A model generated the notes under the pieces. The model saw only the letters and a list, made by a program, of their open reading frames with translations. It made no database searches and was not told where the DNA came from. Below are positions 1 through 6,840 of a DNA stretch of 13,686 nt, one piece after another; positions within the stretch are counted from its first letter, which is position 1, and every line of letters starts with the position of its first letter. Made by a program: the position numbers and the translations under genes. Source of the stretch: JAYEJW01 sp034716535 (lineage in GTDB: Bacteria; Pseudomonadota; Gammaproteobacteria; Chromatiales; Chromatiaceae); assembly GCA_034716535.1 (NCBI GenBank), contig JAYEJW010000190.1:1-13686 (forward strand), in the 5' to 3' direction.

Positions 1-1
1 G

Positions 2-253
2 GCGATGGCCAACTGCTTGCGCGAGCACCTCAAACGCCCCGACGAAGCGCGTCGACTATTGTGTGCTCTGTACACCACCGAAGCAGATCTGCTGCCCGAT
101 CCCGAGGCGGGGACATTGACTGTCTGTCTGCACCACTCGGCGAATGCCGCGACCGACCAGGCGATCGAGCAACTCTGCGAGGAGCTCAACGCGACAGAAA
201 CGGTTTTTCCGCGTACGAATTTGCGCCTGGCCTTCAAACTGGGGGCAACGTAA
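2..253 (+). CDS. Probable transposase, C-terminal fragment (enters from left edge)
   Basis: The frame is open from the first bases of the window to a TAA at 253, so this is the end of a longer gene; the ATG at 5 is probably internal. The visible 83 residues contain LLPDPEAGTLTV, then a hydrophilic helical stretch and the ending LNATETVFPRTNLRLAF. From memory, this kind of ending closes a group of DDE-type transposases or transposase-like proteins in high-GC proteobacteria, but the catalytic region lies outside the window and I cannot name the IS family. The context agrees: the gene stops about 25 bp before the point (about 279) where homology of the oppositely oriented NACHT-FGE gene is cut off, as expected for an insertion. 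The far end of the element and its terminal repeats cannot be seen. It could also be an unrelated hypothetical protein. Confidence 0.5.
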   Translation, partial: AMANCLREHLKRPDEARRLLCALYTTEADLLPDPEAGTLTVCLHHSANAATDQAIEQLCEELNATETVFPRTNLRLAFKLGAT

Positions 254-278
254 ATTCCCCGAAGTCAGGTCCTCTGAG
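254..278. mobile_element. Inferred junction between inserted element and the NACHT-FGE gene
   Basis: To the left lies the stop codon of the probable transposase (253). To the right, on the minus strand and in the repaired frame, the FGE-like motif FAWGDRFEPN ends at about 279. After that codon the reading frame carries no FGE-like residues. The end of the inserted element should therefore lie in these 25 bases. No inverted repeat or target duplication can be confirmed, because the other end of the element is outside the window. Confidence 0.4.
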
Positions 279-2757
279 GTTCGGCTCGAAACGGTCCCCC
301 CAAGCAAAAGAGCGCGCGGGAAGCGGATTCTCGATCAGCTCGGGTTCCTCGGCCGCTGCCTCTAGCCGCTAGCCGCCCGACCTGCGCCCGGCATGGTATG
401 AGCAGCCCACCACGTGCTGCCTTTTCCCACTCCGGCTCTGAGGGCAGGGTAACCCGATATCCTTCCGGCAATCTCCCCTGAGCTCGATAATGCGCTGTCA
501 GCCAATCACAGAATGCCAGCGCCTCGTACAACGTCACCCAAACGGTCGGCTGGTTCAACGCATCATCCAAAGCCCGCGGGCTGGTCAGCCGGAATTCCGC
601 CCCTCTCACGAACGATTGGAATTGGGCCACGGTGACCGGGTCCCTAGAGATCCAGTACGAGTAGGTGAGGTCGCACTCGCTCTGGGGCCTCTCGTTGTGG
701 TGCGCAGTCCAATCAACGAGTGCGCTGCCCATGAGGAAAGGCCCAGCGGGGACATGGCAAAAGCGCATGGCATCGATAGTCGTGGCCTCGGCCCGGGGAT
801 CGCCGCACTCTTCCAGGGCACGGCCGGCCTGGATGCGCAGTTCCGGCGCCACGCGCTTGTCGTCACCGAGGGTCTCCACCAGCGCCGCGATCACCCGCTG
901 GCTGCTCGCCGATGTCACGCCGCTCATCCCAACATCCGCGAGGGCGTCACCCGCCAGCACGACACCCTGGCCCGGCTCACCATGGGTGCAGGCCAGCAAA
1001 CCTTCCAACACGCCGCCAGCGGCCTCGTCCCGCTGTTGGATGATGCCCAGGTAGGCCGGGGTGAGCAGGGCCACCTCGTGCCAGGTGTCGTTCCCCACGT
1101 TGGCGCACAGGTCCTCGATCACAGGCGCGATGCTTTGCTGGCCCCGTTGGCCCAGAGCTACGGCAGCAAGGTACTCCTGGAAGGTTAGGTGGATGAAACC
1201 GTACTGGCGCCCGCCGCGGTCCAAGAGCAATCCTGTGTGGCCGCGCACATCCTCCAGAAACGCCCGTGCGGCGCGCTCTGGATCCTCGGCACCACGTTCG
1301 GTGTAGATGCCCACGAGCTCGCGGCGCAGATCCCATTCCGGCACCAGCCCCACTCCTGGGGAGGTACGGTGCATCCAGAGCGCCAGGGGCGCCAGCACCT
1401 TGAGGGTCTCGACCAAATCGAGGTCGTGACCACCGCGGCCGCTCAGACTGCGGGCCAGGTTCCAGTGCTTGAGCAAGGTGCGCACATATTGCTCGTAGAG
1501 CTCCACCCGGCGCTCGGGCAAGGTCACCCCTTGCCGCTTCATCAGGGCCAGGATGGTGAGCAGCAGCGGGTTGGCCGCCAGCCCCCGCACCCCCGGGTTG
1601 GTGCGCACCGCCAGCAGCAGCTCGTCGCGCTCGCGTTGCGCGTCCGCCTGCGCGATCCGGTTGTCCCCACCGGCGGCCCGCTCCAGGGCGGCCGTCCACT
1701 TGTCCACGAAGGACGCGATGTCCTCGTCCTCCAGATCCACCAGGGTGGACTCCGCCAGCCCTTCCACCCGCGGGCGCACCTCCGCATAGCCCACCACCCG
1801 GCTGGTGAGGACGAACTTGTTGCCCTTGGCCTGGTGGAGGCTAAAGAAATCGCTGACCAGGTCCACCACGGCCCGCCGTTGTTGGGTCTCCCGCACCTCG
1901 TCCAAACCGTCCAGCAATAGCAGGGCGCCGCCCTGCGCGAGGGCCTGCTCGAGCAACGACGCCAAGGGCAGCGACACGCCCCGATCCCGGTAGTAGTCGG
2001 TGATGAAGCGGTCGAGCGGGACGTCCTTGTGCGCCAGCTCCGCGGCATAGGCGGACAAAGGAACAAGAACAGGAAGCCTTTTGCCCAGACCAATGCGATC
2101 GCCCTGTCCGGTCGCCAGGGCGAGGGTGAGGAACTTGAGGAAGGTGGTCTTGCCGGCGCCGGGGTCGCCCAGGATGATGAGCCCCGGGTTGGCCTTGAGC
2201 AGGTCGAGCACCGGCTGCGGCTCACTGAGGCGCAACCCCATGGCCTCGGCCTCCTCCTCGGTGGGTGCGCGTCCAGCAAGCTGCATCTCCCGCGCCCAGG
2301 TCTCCCCTTCGGGCGTACCGACCCGGGCGCGCAACGGGATGTACATCTCCAGCAGCGGAAGCTTGAGCGGCACCCGGTCGGAGATGCCCATCCCCCGCAG
2401 GTCCAGAAAACGGAAGCGGTTGAGCAAGAAGTCCAGGTACTCGGTCGTCGCGCGCGTGAGGTCCGGCGCCGGCCGCTGCCCGGAGATGATGCGCAGCAGC
2501 TCCTCGGCGTCGATCGCACCGGCGTTGACGTTGATGTGGATGAGATTCCCGTTGACGTCGCGCCCCACGGCGATCTCGCGCGCAGCGGTCGCGCCTGTTT
2601 GGGCGACGACGTTCTCGTCACCACCGAGCTGGGCATGCGATGTGGATTGGACCGCGGCGAACGCGGCCACGGCCGATTCGTAGGTGTCCAGATCAATTGC
2701 GCCAGCTTCGAAGGCTCGCCGCAACTGGTCCAACTTACTCAAACGTTCTTCCGTCAT
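265..2757 (-). CDS. NACHT-type STAND NTPase with broken C-terminal FGE-like domain
   Basis: An 830-residue ORF. Residues 1-35 form a short helical segment (KLDQLRRAFEAGAIDLDTYE). Residues 60-80 are a glycine/asparagine beta patch (VGRDVNGNLIHINVNAG) of the kind that precedes many bacterial STAND NTPases. The NACHT core has Walker A GDPGAGKTT (197-205), Walker B LLLLDGLDEV (279-288) and a sensor-like LTSR (317-320); HLTFQEYLAA (523-532) lies in the following helical region. A HEAT-like linker (RIQAGRALEECGDPR, about 641-655) leads to an FGE/SUMF1-like domain from about 663 (PAGPFLMGS, DPVTVAQF, LPSEPEWEKAARGG). From about residue 797 the frame is wrong because of the duplication at 362-375, so the last 34 or so residues are spurious. 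Proteins of this architecture are known or suspected phage-defence sensors, and some are targets of diversity-generating retroelements. The ATPase part looks intact; the terminal domain is not. The ATG start has only a weak GGGA upstream. It is probably a decaying gene. Confidence 0.85.
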   Translation of the reverse strand: MTEERLSKLDQLRRAFEAGAIDLDTYESAVAAFAAVQSTSHAQLGGDENVVAQTGATAAREIAVGRDVNGNLIHINVNAGAIDAEELLRIISGQRPAPDLTRATTEYLDFLLNRFRFLDLRGMGISDRVPLKLPLLEMYIPLRARVGTPEGETWAREMQLAGRAPTEEEAEAMGLRLSEPQPVLDLLKANPGLIILGDPGAGKTTFLKFLTLALATGQGDRIGLGKRLPVLVPLSAYAAELAHKDVPLDRFITDYYRDRGVSLPLASLLEQALAQGGALLLLDGLDEVRETQQRRAVVDLVSDFFSLHQAKGNKFVLTSRVVGYAEVRPRVEGLAESTLVDLEDEDIASFVDKWTAALERAAGGDNRIAQADAQRERDELLLAVRTNPGVRGLAANPLLLTILALMKRQGVTLPERRVELYEQYVRTLLKHWNLARSLSGRGGHDLDLVETLKVLAPLALWMHRTSPGVGLVPEWDLRRELVGIYTERGAEDPERAARAFLEDVRGHTGLLLDRGGRQYGFIHLTFQEYLAAVALGQRGQQSIAPVIEDLCANVGNDTWHEVALLTPAYLGIIQQRDEAAGGVLEGLLACTHGEPGQGVVLAGDALADVGMSGVTSASSQRVIAALVETLGDDKRVAPELRIQAGRALEECGDPRAEATTIDAMRFCHVPAGPFLMGSALVDWTAHHNERPQSECDLTYSYWISRDPVTVAQFQSFVRGAEFRLTSPRALDDALNQPTVWVTLYEALAFCDWLTAHYRAQGRLPEGYRVTLPSEPEWEKAARGGLLIPCRAQVGRLAARGSGRGTRADRESASRALFCLGGPFRAEPQRT
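362..375. repeat. 7-bp tandem duplication (CTAGCCG x2) causing a frameshift
   Basis: The plus strand reads CTAGCCG at 362-368 and again at 369-375. On the minus strand, deleting one copy joins AQVGRL (end of the NACHT-FGE frame) directly to EAAAEEPELIENPLPARS and then FAWGDRFEPN, which is the expected FGE continuation (NP-P-R, then WGD). With both copies present, the first frame runs into unrelated sequence and the second frame is preceded by a TAG formed at the duplication. The repeat therefore explains the frameshift exactly. Confidence 0.85.
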
Positions 2758-2774
2758 TCCCTAGGGCCCAGAAC

Positions 2775-2783
2775 TGCTATCAT
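2775..2783 (+). promoter_or_regulatory. Extended -10 promoter of the toxin-antitoxin operon
   Basis: TGC followed by TATCAT is an extended -10 (TGn) with five of six matches to TATAAT. No convincing -35 is seen 16-18 bp upstream, which is acceptable for extended -10 promoters. The predicted transcription start falls inside the palindrome at 2786-2802, about 30 nt before the antitoxin start codon. Confidence 0.5.
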
Positions 2784-2785
2784 TC

Positions 2786-2802
2786 GTACAACCCACTTGT
2801 AC
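2786..2802. promoter_or_regulatory. Palindromic operator for the antitoxin
   Basis: This is a perfect inverted repeat, GTACAA, five bases, TTGTAC. It lies directly after the -10 box and ends 16 nt before the antitoxin start codon. Phd/YefM-type antitoxins are known to bind short palindromes with GTAC cores (P1 Phd, YefM), so it is very likely the autoregulatory site. It also sits about 30 bp upstream of the divergent NACHT gene. Confidence 0.6.
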
Positions 2803-2818
2803 AAGAGAAGCGAATGCC

Positions 2819-3049
2819 GTGCTGGAAGTCAATGTTAGCGATCTCAGAAATCGCCTGCCTGAATTCTTGGACAAGGCCGAGGCCGGTGAGGAGATCCTGG
2901 TCACCCGCCGCGGGCGCGTGGTCGCTCGGCTGACGGCCGCGCACGACACCCGCGCCAGTGCAAAGGAACAGCTCGCTACGCTGCGCAAGCGCGCTCATGT
3001 CGGCGACGTAGTGAGCCCCATCGAGGCGGATTGGGAGGCGGCGCGTTGA
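2819..3049 (+). CDS. vapB: Type II antitoxin, Phd/YefM (VapB-like) family
   Basis: A 76-residue protein starting at a GTG, with a weak GAGAAG ribosome site 8-10 nt upstream. The N-terminal half (MLEVNVSDLRNRLPEFLDKA, then GEEILVTRRGRVVARL) is the classic Phd/YefM DNA-binding and dimerisation fold: a short beta strand, helices, then the ILVTRRGRVVA beta hairpin. The C-terminal part (from about residue 45) is charged and helical and should wrap the toxin and block its active site. It is the first gene of a two-gene operon, and its TGA overlaps the toxin's TTG start (TTGA), implying coupled translation. It should repress its own promoter through the palindrome at 2786-2802. Length and arrangement are normal for the family. 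Confidence 0.92.
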   Translation: MLEVNVSDLRNRLPEFLDKAEAGEEILVTRRGRVVARLTAAHDTRASAKEQLATLRKRAHVGDVVSPIEADWEAAR

Positions 3050-3438
3050 TCCTGCTCGATACCTGCGCCCTGATCTACGACGCCCTTGCTCCCGAGCGCC
3101 TGAGCACCGCCGCCCGTGCGGCGCTCGACACCGGCGAGACGAACGGCACCCTGGCCTGCGCAGACATCAGCCTGTGGGAGATCGCGATGCTGGTGGATAA
3201 GGGCCGGCTGGACCCAGGGACGGACTGCGCGACCTTCTGCCGACTGGCACTGGACGCCCGTGGCGTTCGGGTGCTGCCGATCACCCCGGACATCGCCGCC
3301 GAGTCCGTGCGGCTCGAGCTGCCCCACGGCGACCCGGCGGATCGCCTGATTGCCGCCACGGCGCTTATCCACGGGACATCACTGGTGACGGTGGACGGAC
3401 ACTTGCGCAACAGCGCAACGGTAGAGACTGTCTGGTAG
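3046..3438 (+). CDS. vapC: VapC-type PIN-domain ribonuclease toxin
   Basis: A 130-residue protein, a normal VapC length. The frame extends upstream to a TTG at 3031, but I choose the TTG at 3046 because GGGAGG (3033-3038) sits 7 nt before it and because the protein then begins MILLDTCAL, as VapC proteins do. PIN-domain acidic residues are all present: D5 (LLDTCAL), E45 (ISLWEIAML), D99 (HGDPADRLIAATA; D96 is also near) and D117 (VTVDGHL). These should bind Mg2+/Mn2+ for endoribonuclease activity; VapC toxins of other bacteria cleave initiator tRNA, other tRNAs or rRNA. The target here cannot be inferred. Overlap with the antitoxin stop gives coupled expression. No sign of inactivation is visible. 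Confidence 0.92.
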   Translation: MILLDTCALIYDALAPERLSTAARAALDTGETNGTLACADISLWEIAMLVDKGRLDPGTDCATFCRLALDARGVRVLPITPDIAAESVRLELPHGDPADRLIAATALIHGTSLVTVDGHLRNSATVETVW

Positions 3439-3563
3439 GCAAGCGAAGCTGGGGCCGGCGACGATTAACATCCCTCGGCGAGTCCCGTAACTTTACCCAC
3501 GAGTCGGCAATCGAAGGCATCTCTCCCCGGGACACGGGCTTAAGCCGCTGATAACCTGGATGT

Positions 3564-3588
3564 TTGAGGTTACGAACCAGCACCTCAA
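3564..3588 (-). terminator. Hairpin just downstream of tRNA-Leu
   Basis: TTGAGGT (3564-3570) and ACCTCAA (3582-3588) form a perfect 7-bp stem with an 11-nt loop, five bases after the tRNA-Leu CCA end in the direction of transcription. No U-run follows, so it is not a standard intrinsic terminator. It may serve 3' processing or be incidental. The rest of the 3439-3592 gap holds nothing recognisable. Confidence 0.3.
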
Positions 3589-3592
3589 CGGA

Positions 3593-3677
3593 TGGTGCCC
3601 GGGGCCGGACTCGAACCGGCATGACCGAAGTCGAGGGATTTTAAGTCCCTTGCGTCTACCAATTTCGCCACCCGGGC
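3593..3677 (-). tRNA. leuZ: tRNA-Leu (UAA), CCA encoded
   Basis: Read on the minus strand, the 85-nt gene has acceptor stem GCCCGGG paired with CCCGGGC, discriminator A and an encoded CCA. The anticodon arm GGGACTTAAAATCCC carries anticodon TAA. A long variable arm (around CGACTTCGGTC) marks a class II tRNA, and the T arm is GCCGGTTCGAGTCCGGC. It reads UUA (and UUG by wobble). It follows tRNA-Cys after an 88-nt spacer containing a small hairpin (ACCGT/ACGGT, 3718-3731). In E. coli the same order occurs in glyW-cysT-leuZ. Confidence 0.97.
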
Positions 3678-3765
3678 GGGGGCGCAGAAGCTCGAAGGCG
3701 AGACCCGAGCGGTGACTACCGTTTGGACGGTGAGTACGCCACGGACATGACCGGAAGACGAGAGG

Positions 3766-3839
3766 TGGAGGCTGAGCCCGGAATCGAACCGAGGTCCACG
3801 GCTTTGCAGGCCGCTGCATAACCACTCTGCCACTCAGCC
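3766..3839 (-). tRNA. cysT: tRNA-Cys (GCA), CCA encoded
   Basis: The 74-nt minus-strand gene has acceptor stem GGCTGAG paired with CTCAGCC, discriminator T and an encoded CCA. The anticodon arm CGGCCTGCAAAGCCG carries anticodon GCA, and the T arm is CTCGGTTCGATTCCGGG. U73 is the expected identity base for cysteine tRNA. It is the first gene of a two-tRNA unit, with a promoter directly upstream (3851-3879). Confidence 0.97.
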
Positions 3840-3850
3840 GAAGACGGCAC

Positions 3851-3879
3851 AGTATATTGATGGTCGCCTTGTTTGTCAC
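3851..3879 (-). promoter_or_regulatory. Sigma70-type promoter of the tRNA-Cys–tRNA-Leu unit
   Basis: On the minus strand, GTGACA (3879-3874) is followed by a 17-bp spacer and TATACT (3856-3851). The -10 has five of six consensus bases and the -35 four to five. A GC-containing discriminator (GTGCCGTC) separates it from the mature tRNA 5' end 11 nt downstream, as in stable-RNA promoters. Confidence 0.7.
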
Positions 3880-3887
3880 GCCGCTTT

Positions 3888-3903
3888 GCCGGTGAAAACC
3901 GGC
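3888..3903. terminator. GAAA-loop hairpin between ATPase gene and tRNA promoter
   Basis: GCCGGT (3888-3893) and ACCGGC (3898-3903) form a perfect 6-bp stem closed by GAAA on the plus strand (TTTC on the minus). It lies about 70 nt after the P-type ATPase stop and just before the tRNA promoter, a sensible place to end the ATPase transcript. No U-run follows on either strand, so a terminator role is only a guess. Confidence 0.25.
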
Positions 3904-3975
3904 TGCAAGAACGCGCCTACAGCCCCGCGACTTTCACACCCCCGTCACGGCTTCTACCCTGTGGCGAAAGAACGG

Positions 3976-6618
3976 TTAGTCCGAGGCCGGCTCGCCGTAG
4001 AGCCGGCCGCGGCGTACCAGCGCCTTCTCCACTTCCACCGCAACCAGCACCAGCGACGAGAGCGCAAAACAGACCGCCAGATCGAACAATGGCAGCGGCT
4101 GGGTCTTGAAGATCGGGTTGAGGGCGGGTACGTAGATTACCGCAAGCTGGAGGCCGACCGTCAGGAGTACCGCCCCAAGTATGGGGAGATTGCTTGTGAG
4201 ACCGATACTGAGCAGGGAGGCCCGCTCGCTGCGCACCGCCAGGGAATGGAACAGCTGGGAGATGGTGAGCACCGTAAAAACCACCGTCTGCCAGTACTCC
4301 TCCCCCCGGGCGTAGGCCCATGCCTGTGAGGCGATGGACAGGCCTCCGATGAGCAGCCCGACCCAGAGGATGTGCTGCCACATGCCGTGGGCGAAGATGC
4401 TCTCCGCCGGGGGTCTGGGCGCCCGGCGCATGACCTCGCCCTCGGCCGGCTCGGCGGCAAGCGCCAGCCCGGGCAGGCCGTCCGTGACCAGGTTGACCCA
4501 AAGAATGTGGATGGGAAGCAGCGGGACCGGCAGGCCGAGGAACGGGGCGAGGAACAGGGTCCAGATCTCCCCGGAGTTGCTGGTCATGGTGTACTTGATG
4601 AACTTACGGATATTGTCGAAGATCCGCCGTCCCTCGCGCACCGCGCTGACGATGGTCGCAAAATTATCGTCCAAGAGCACCATGTCCGCCGCCTCGCGGG
4701 CCACGTCGGTCCCCTTCTTGCCCATGGCGACGCCGATGCCTGCGCGCTTGAGGGCCGGGGCATCGTTGACCCCGTCGCCGGTCATGGCGACGAACTCGCC
4801 GTGCGCCTGCAGGGCCTTGACGATGCGGATCTTCTGCTCCGGGCTGACCCGGGCGTAGACACGGATCTGCTCCACCCTGCCGTCGAACTCGGTGTCGGAG
4901 AGCTTTGCGAGCTCCCGGCCCGCGATCACCCCGTCGCCCCTGGCGGCGATGCCCAACTGCTCGGCGATGGCCCGGGCGGTGCCGGGGTGGTCGCCCGTGA
5001 TCATCACCGGCGTGATCCCGGCCGAGCGGCAATCCGCCACCGCCGGGCCCGCCTCAGGCCTCGGCGGGTCGATGAGTGCCACGAGCCCCAGCAGGGTCAG
5101 CCCCTTCTCTGCCTCCTCAAGGGACTCAGGAAGGGCATCGAAACGCCGCCGGCCCAGCGCCAGCACGCGGTAGCCATCGCCGGCCAGCTCCTGTGCATGC
5201 GCCAACAACCCGTCAGGATCCAGCGCCTCCACCCCGCGCTTGCCCAGCGCATCCCGGCAGCGGGGCAGCAGGACCTCTGGGGCGCCCTTCACATAGGCCC
5301 GGATTCCGTCCTCGGCCCGGTGCAGGGTGCTCATCAGCTTGCGGGTGCTGTCGAAGGGAATCTCCGCCACCCGTGGCAGTGCGGCCTCCAGGTCGGGCTT
5401 ACCGAAGCCGGCGCCCTCCGCGGCCAGGTACAGGGCGACCTCGGTCGGGTCGCCCGCGGGGCGACCCCCTTTCTCGACAACGTCGTTGCTGAGCGCCAGG
5501 GCCTGGCCCAGTGCATCCCAGGGTGCACCGCTGCCGACGCCCGGGAGGGCGCCACGTACCTCGCCCGCCGCCACCACTGTCTCCATGGTCATACGGTTCT
5601 GCGTCAGGGTCCCTGTCTTGTCGGCGCAGATGTAGGTCACCGAGCCCAGGGTCTCGACCGCCGGCAGGCGCCGCACCAGGGCATTGTGCCGGCTCAGCTT
5701 GCGCGCCCCGAGCGCGAGGGAGACTGTGATCACGGCGGGCAGGGCCTCGGGGATGGCGGCAACCGCCAGGCTCACGGCGGTGAGGAACATCAGGATCAAA
5801 GGCTGGCCCTGGAGCAGCCCCGAGACGAACACCAGGGCACAGATGGCCAGCACCGCGAGCGCAAGATAGCGGCCGAAGCGGGCCAGACGCTCCTGCAGCG
5901 GCGTCCTCACCCCCTCCTCGCGGCTCAACAGACCGGCGATGCGCCCAAGCTCCGTGGTCATGCCGGTCGCAACGACCACGCCTGTCCCCCGACCGCGGGT
6001 CACATGGGTCCCCTTGAAGGCGAGGTTGCGCCGGTCGCCCAGCGGTAGATCGGTCTCCTCCAGAGCGCCCGTTTCTTTCCCCACGGGCTGGGCCTCGCCT
6101 GTGAGGGCCGATTCGTCGGTCTGCAGGTCGACGGCCTCGAGCAGGCGCAGGTCGGCCGGCACCAGGTTACCCGCCTCCAACAGGACGATGTCTCCGGGGA
6201 CCAGCTCCCGCGCGGCGCGAGTCAGCAGCTTTCCATCGCGCCGCACGCGGGCCTCCGGGGCGGCCATGCGCCGCAACGCGGCCACCGCCCGCTCCGCGCG
6301 ATACTCCTGAGCCGCGCCGATGACGGCATTGAGCATCACGATGACCAGGATGGCGACCGTGTCCTGCGGCTCACCGACGACGCCTGAGATCACCGCGGCG
6401 CCGAGCAGGACCAGGATCATGAAGTCGGCGAATTGACCGAGGAACATCGCGGCCAGCGAGCGACGGCGACCTTCGGCGATGAGGTTGGGGCCCGCATCGG
6501 CCAGACGCGCCGCGACCTCCGCCGCGGAGAGTCCGGCGTCTGCCTCGCATCCCAGGCGGGTGAGGGTCTCCTGGGGGGAGAGGCGATGCCAGAGGGTGGA
6601 TTCGGCGCTGTCGGTCAT
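3976..6618 (-). CDS. P2-type cation-transporting ATPase (Ca2+-ATPase-like)
   Basis: An inner-membrane pump that uses ATP through a phospho-aspartate intermediate. From the ATG at 6618 it is 880 residues, normal for bacterial P2A pumps; an in-frame GTG at 6633 would add five residues, and neither start has a clear ribosome site. An N-terminal cation-ATPase domain (1-60) precedes TM1-2. The actuator domain has LTGEA (172-176, where TGES is usual), and TM4 has PEALP (290-294). Phosphorylation motif DKTGTLT has D333; KGAPE (444-448), TGD (541-543) and TGDGVNDAP (613-621) complete the catalytic core. The TM5-TM6 residues N681, E684, N709, T712 and D713 align with the SERCA Ca2+ ligands, and Q788 falls where SERCA has E908, as in PMR1-type Ca2+/Mn2+ pumps. 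Ca2+, possibly Mn2+, is the likely substrate; another cation cannot be excluded. It appears to be transcribed alone. Confidence 0.93.
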   Translation of the reverse strand: MTDSAESTLWHRLSPQETLTRLGCEADAGLSAAEVAARLADAGPNLIAEGRRRSLAAMFLGQFADFMILVLLGAAVISGVVGEPQDTVAILVIVMLNAVIGAAQEYRAERAVAALRRMAAPEARVRRDGKLLTRAARELVPGDIVLLEAGNLVPADLRLLEAVDLQTDESALTGEAQPVGKETGALEETDLPLGDRRNLAFKGTHVTRGRGTGVVVATGMTTELGRIAGLLSREEGVRTPLQERLARFGRYLALAVLAICALVFVSGLLQGQPLILMFLTAVSLAVAAIPEALPAVITVSLALGARKLSRHNALVRRLPAVETLGSVTYICADKTGTLTQNRMTMETVVAAGEVRGALPGVGSGAPWDALGQALALSNDVVEKGGRPAGDPTEVALYLAAEGAGFGKPDLEAALPRVAEIPFDSTRKLMSTLHRAEDGIRAYVKGAPEVLLPRCRDALGKRGVEALDPDGLLAHAQELAGDGYRVLALGRRRFDALPESLEEAEKGLTLLGLVALIDPPRPEAGPAVADCRSAGITPVMITGDHPGTARAIAEQLGIAARGDGVIAGRELAKLSDTEFDGRVEQIRVYARVSPEQKIRIVKALQAHGEFVAMTGDGVNDAPALKRAGIGVAMGKKGTDVAREAADMVLLDDNFATIVSAVREGRRIFDNIRKFIKYTMTSNSGEIWTLFLAPFLGLPVPLLPIHILWVNLVTDGLPGLALAAEPAEGEVMRRAPRPPAESIFAHGMWQHILWVGLLIGGLSIASQAWAYARGEEYWQTVVFTVLTISQLFHSLAVRSERASLLSIGLTSNLPILGAVLLTVGLQLAVIYVPALNPIFKTQPLPLFDLAVCFALSSLVLVAVEVEKALVRRGRLYGEPASD

Positions 6619-6718
6619 GGTACTGGTGCGCACAGCGCAAGATCACCGAAGTCTTGCCCGAGCGCCGCCTCGACGTGAGCGCAGATCCCCCGGGTTAAGC
6701 CGAGACTACAGACGAACG

Positions 6719-6744
6719 GGCTCCCAAGCCGAGGCTTGGGAGCC
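6719..6744 (-). terminator. Strong 11-bp hairpin downstream of the GH57 genes
   Basis: GGCTCCCAAGC (6719-6729) and GCTTGGGAGCC (6734-6744) form a perfect 11-bp stem with a CGAG loop. It lies about 97 nt after the stop of the second GH57 gene and about 100 nt before the ATPase gene, so it probably separates the two transcripts. The following minus-strand bases (CGTTCGTCTGTAG) are only modestly U-rich, so termination may be inefficient or Rho-dependent. The remainder of 6634-6840 shows no gene. Confidence 0.45.
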
Positions 6745-6840
6745 GGATCCCCGATCCGAAACGATGCGCTCTCCTCCTGTCCCTATCCGACACCCGTTCG
6801 CCCTGTCGCCTGGGGCGGAGGAAGCAGCCGGACGATCCGT

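Noticed and set aside
490..1188. 232-residue plus-strand open frame
   Set aside because: Antisense shadow of the NACHT gene; no domain-like motif, and the minus strand encodes clear NTPase motifs here.
3365..3879. Minus-strand frames running through the tRNA genes
   Set aside because: They translate tRNA sequence (such as RFESGPG and VRVRPRAP); the short tail beyond tRNA-Leu shows no integrase motif.
4372..6048. 558-residue plus-strand open frame
   Set aside because: Antisense to the P-type ATPase; high GC keeps antisense frames open, and the composition (rich in Q, H, G, R) is not protein-like.
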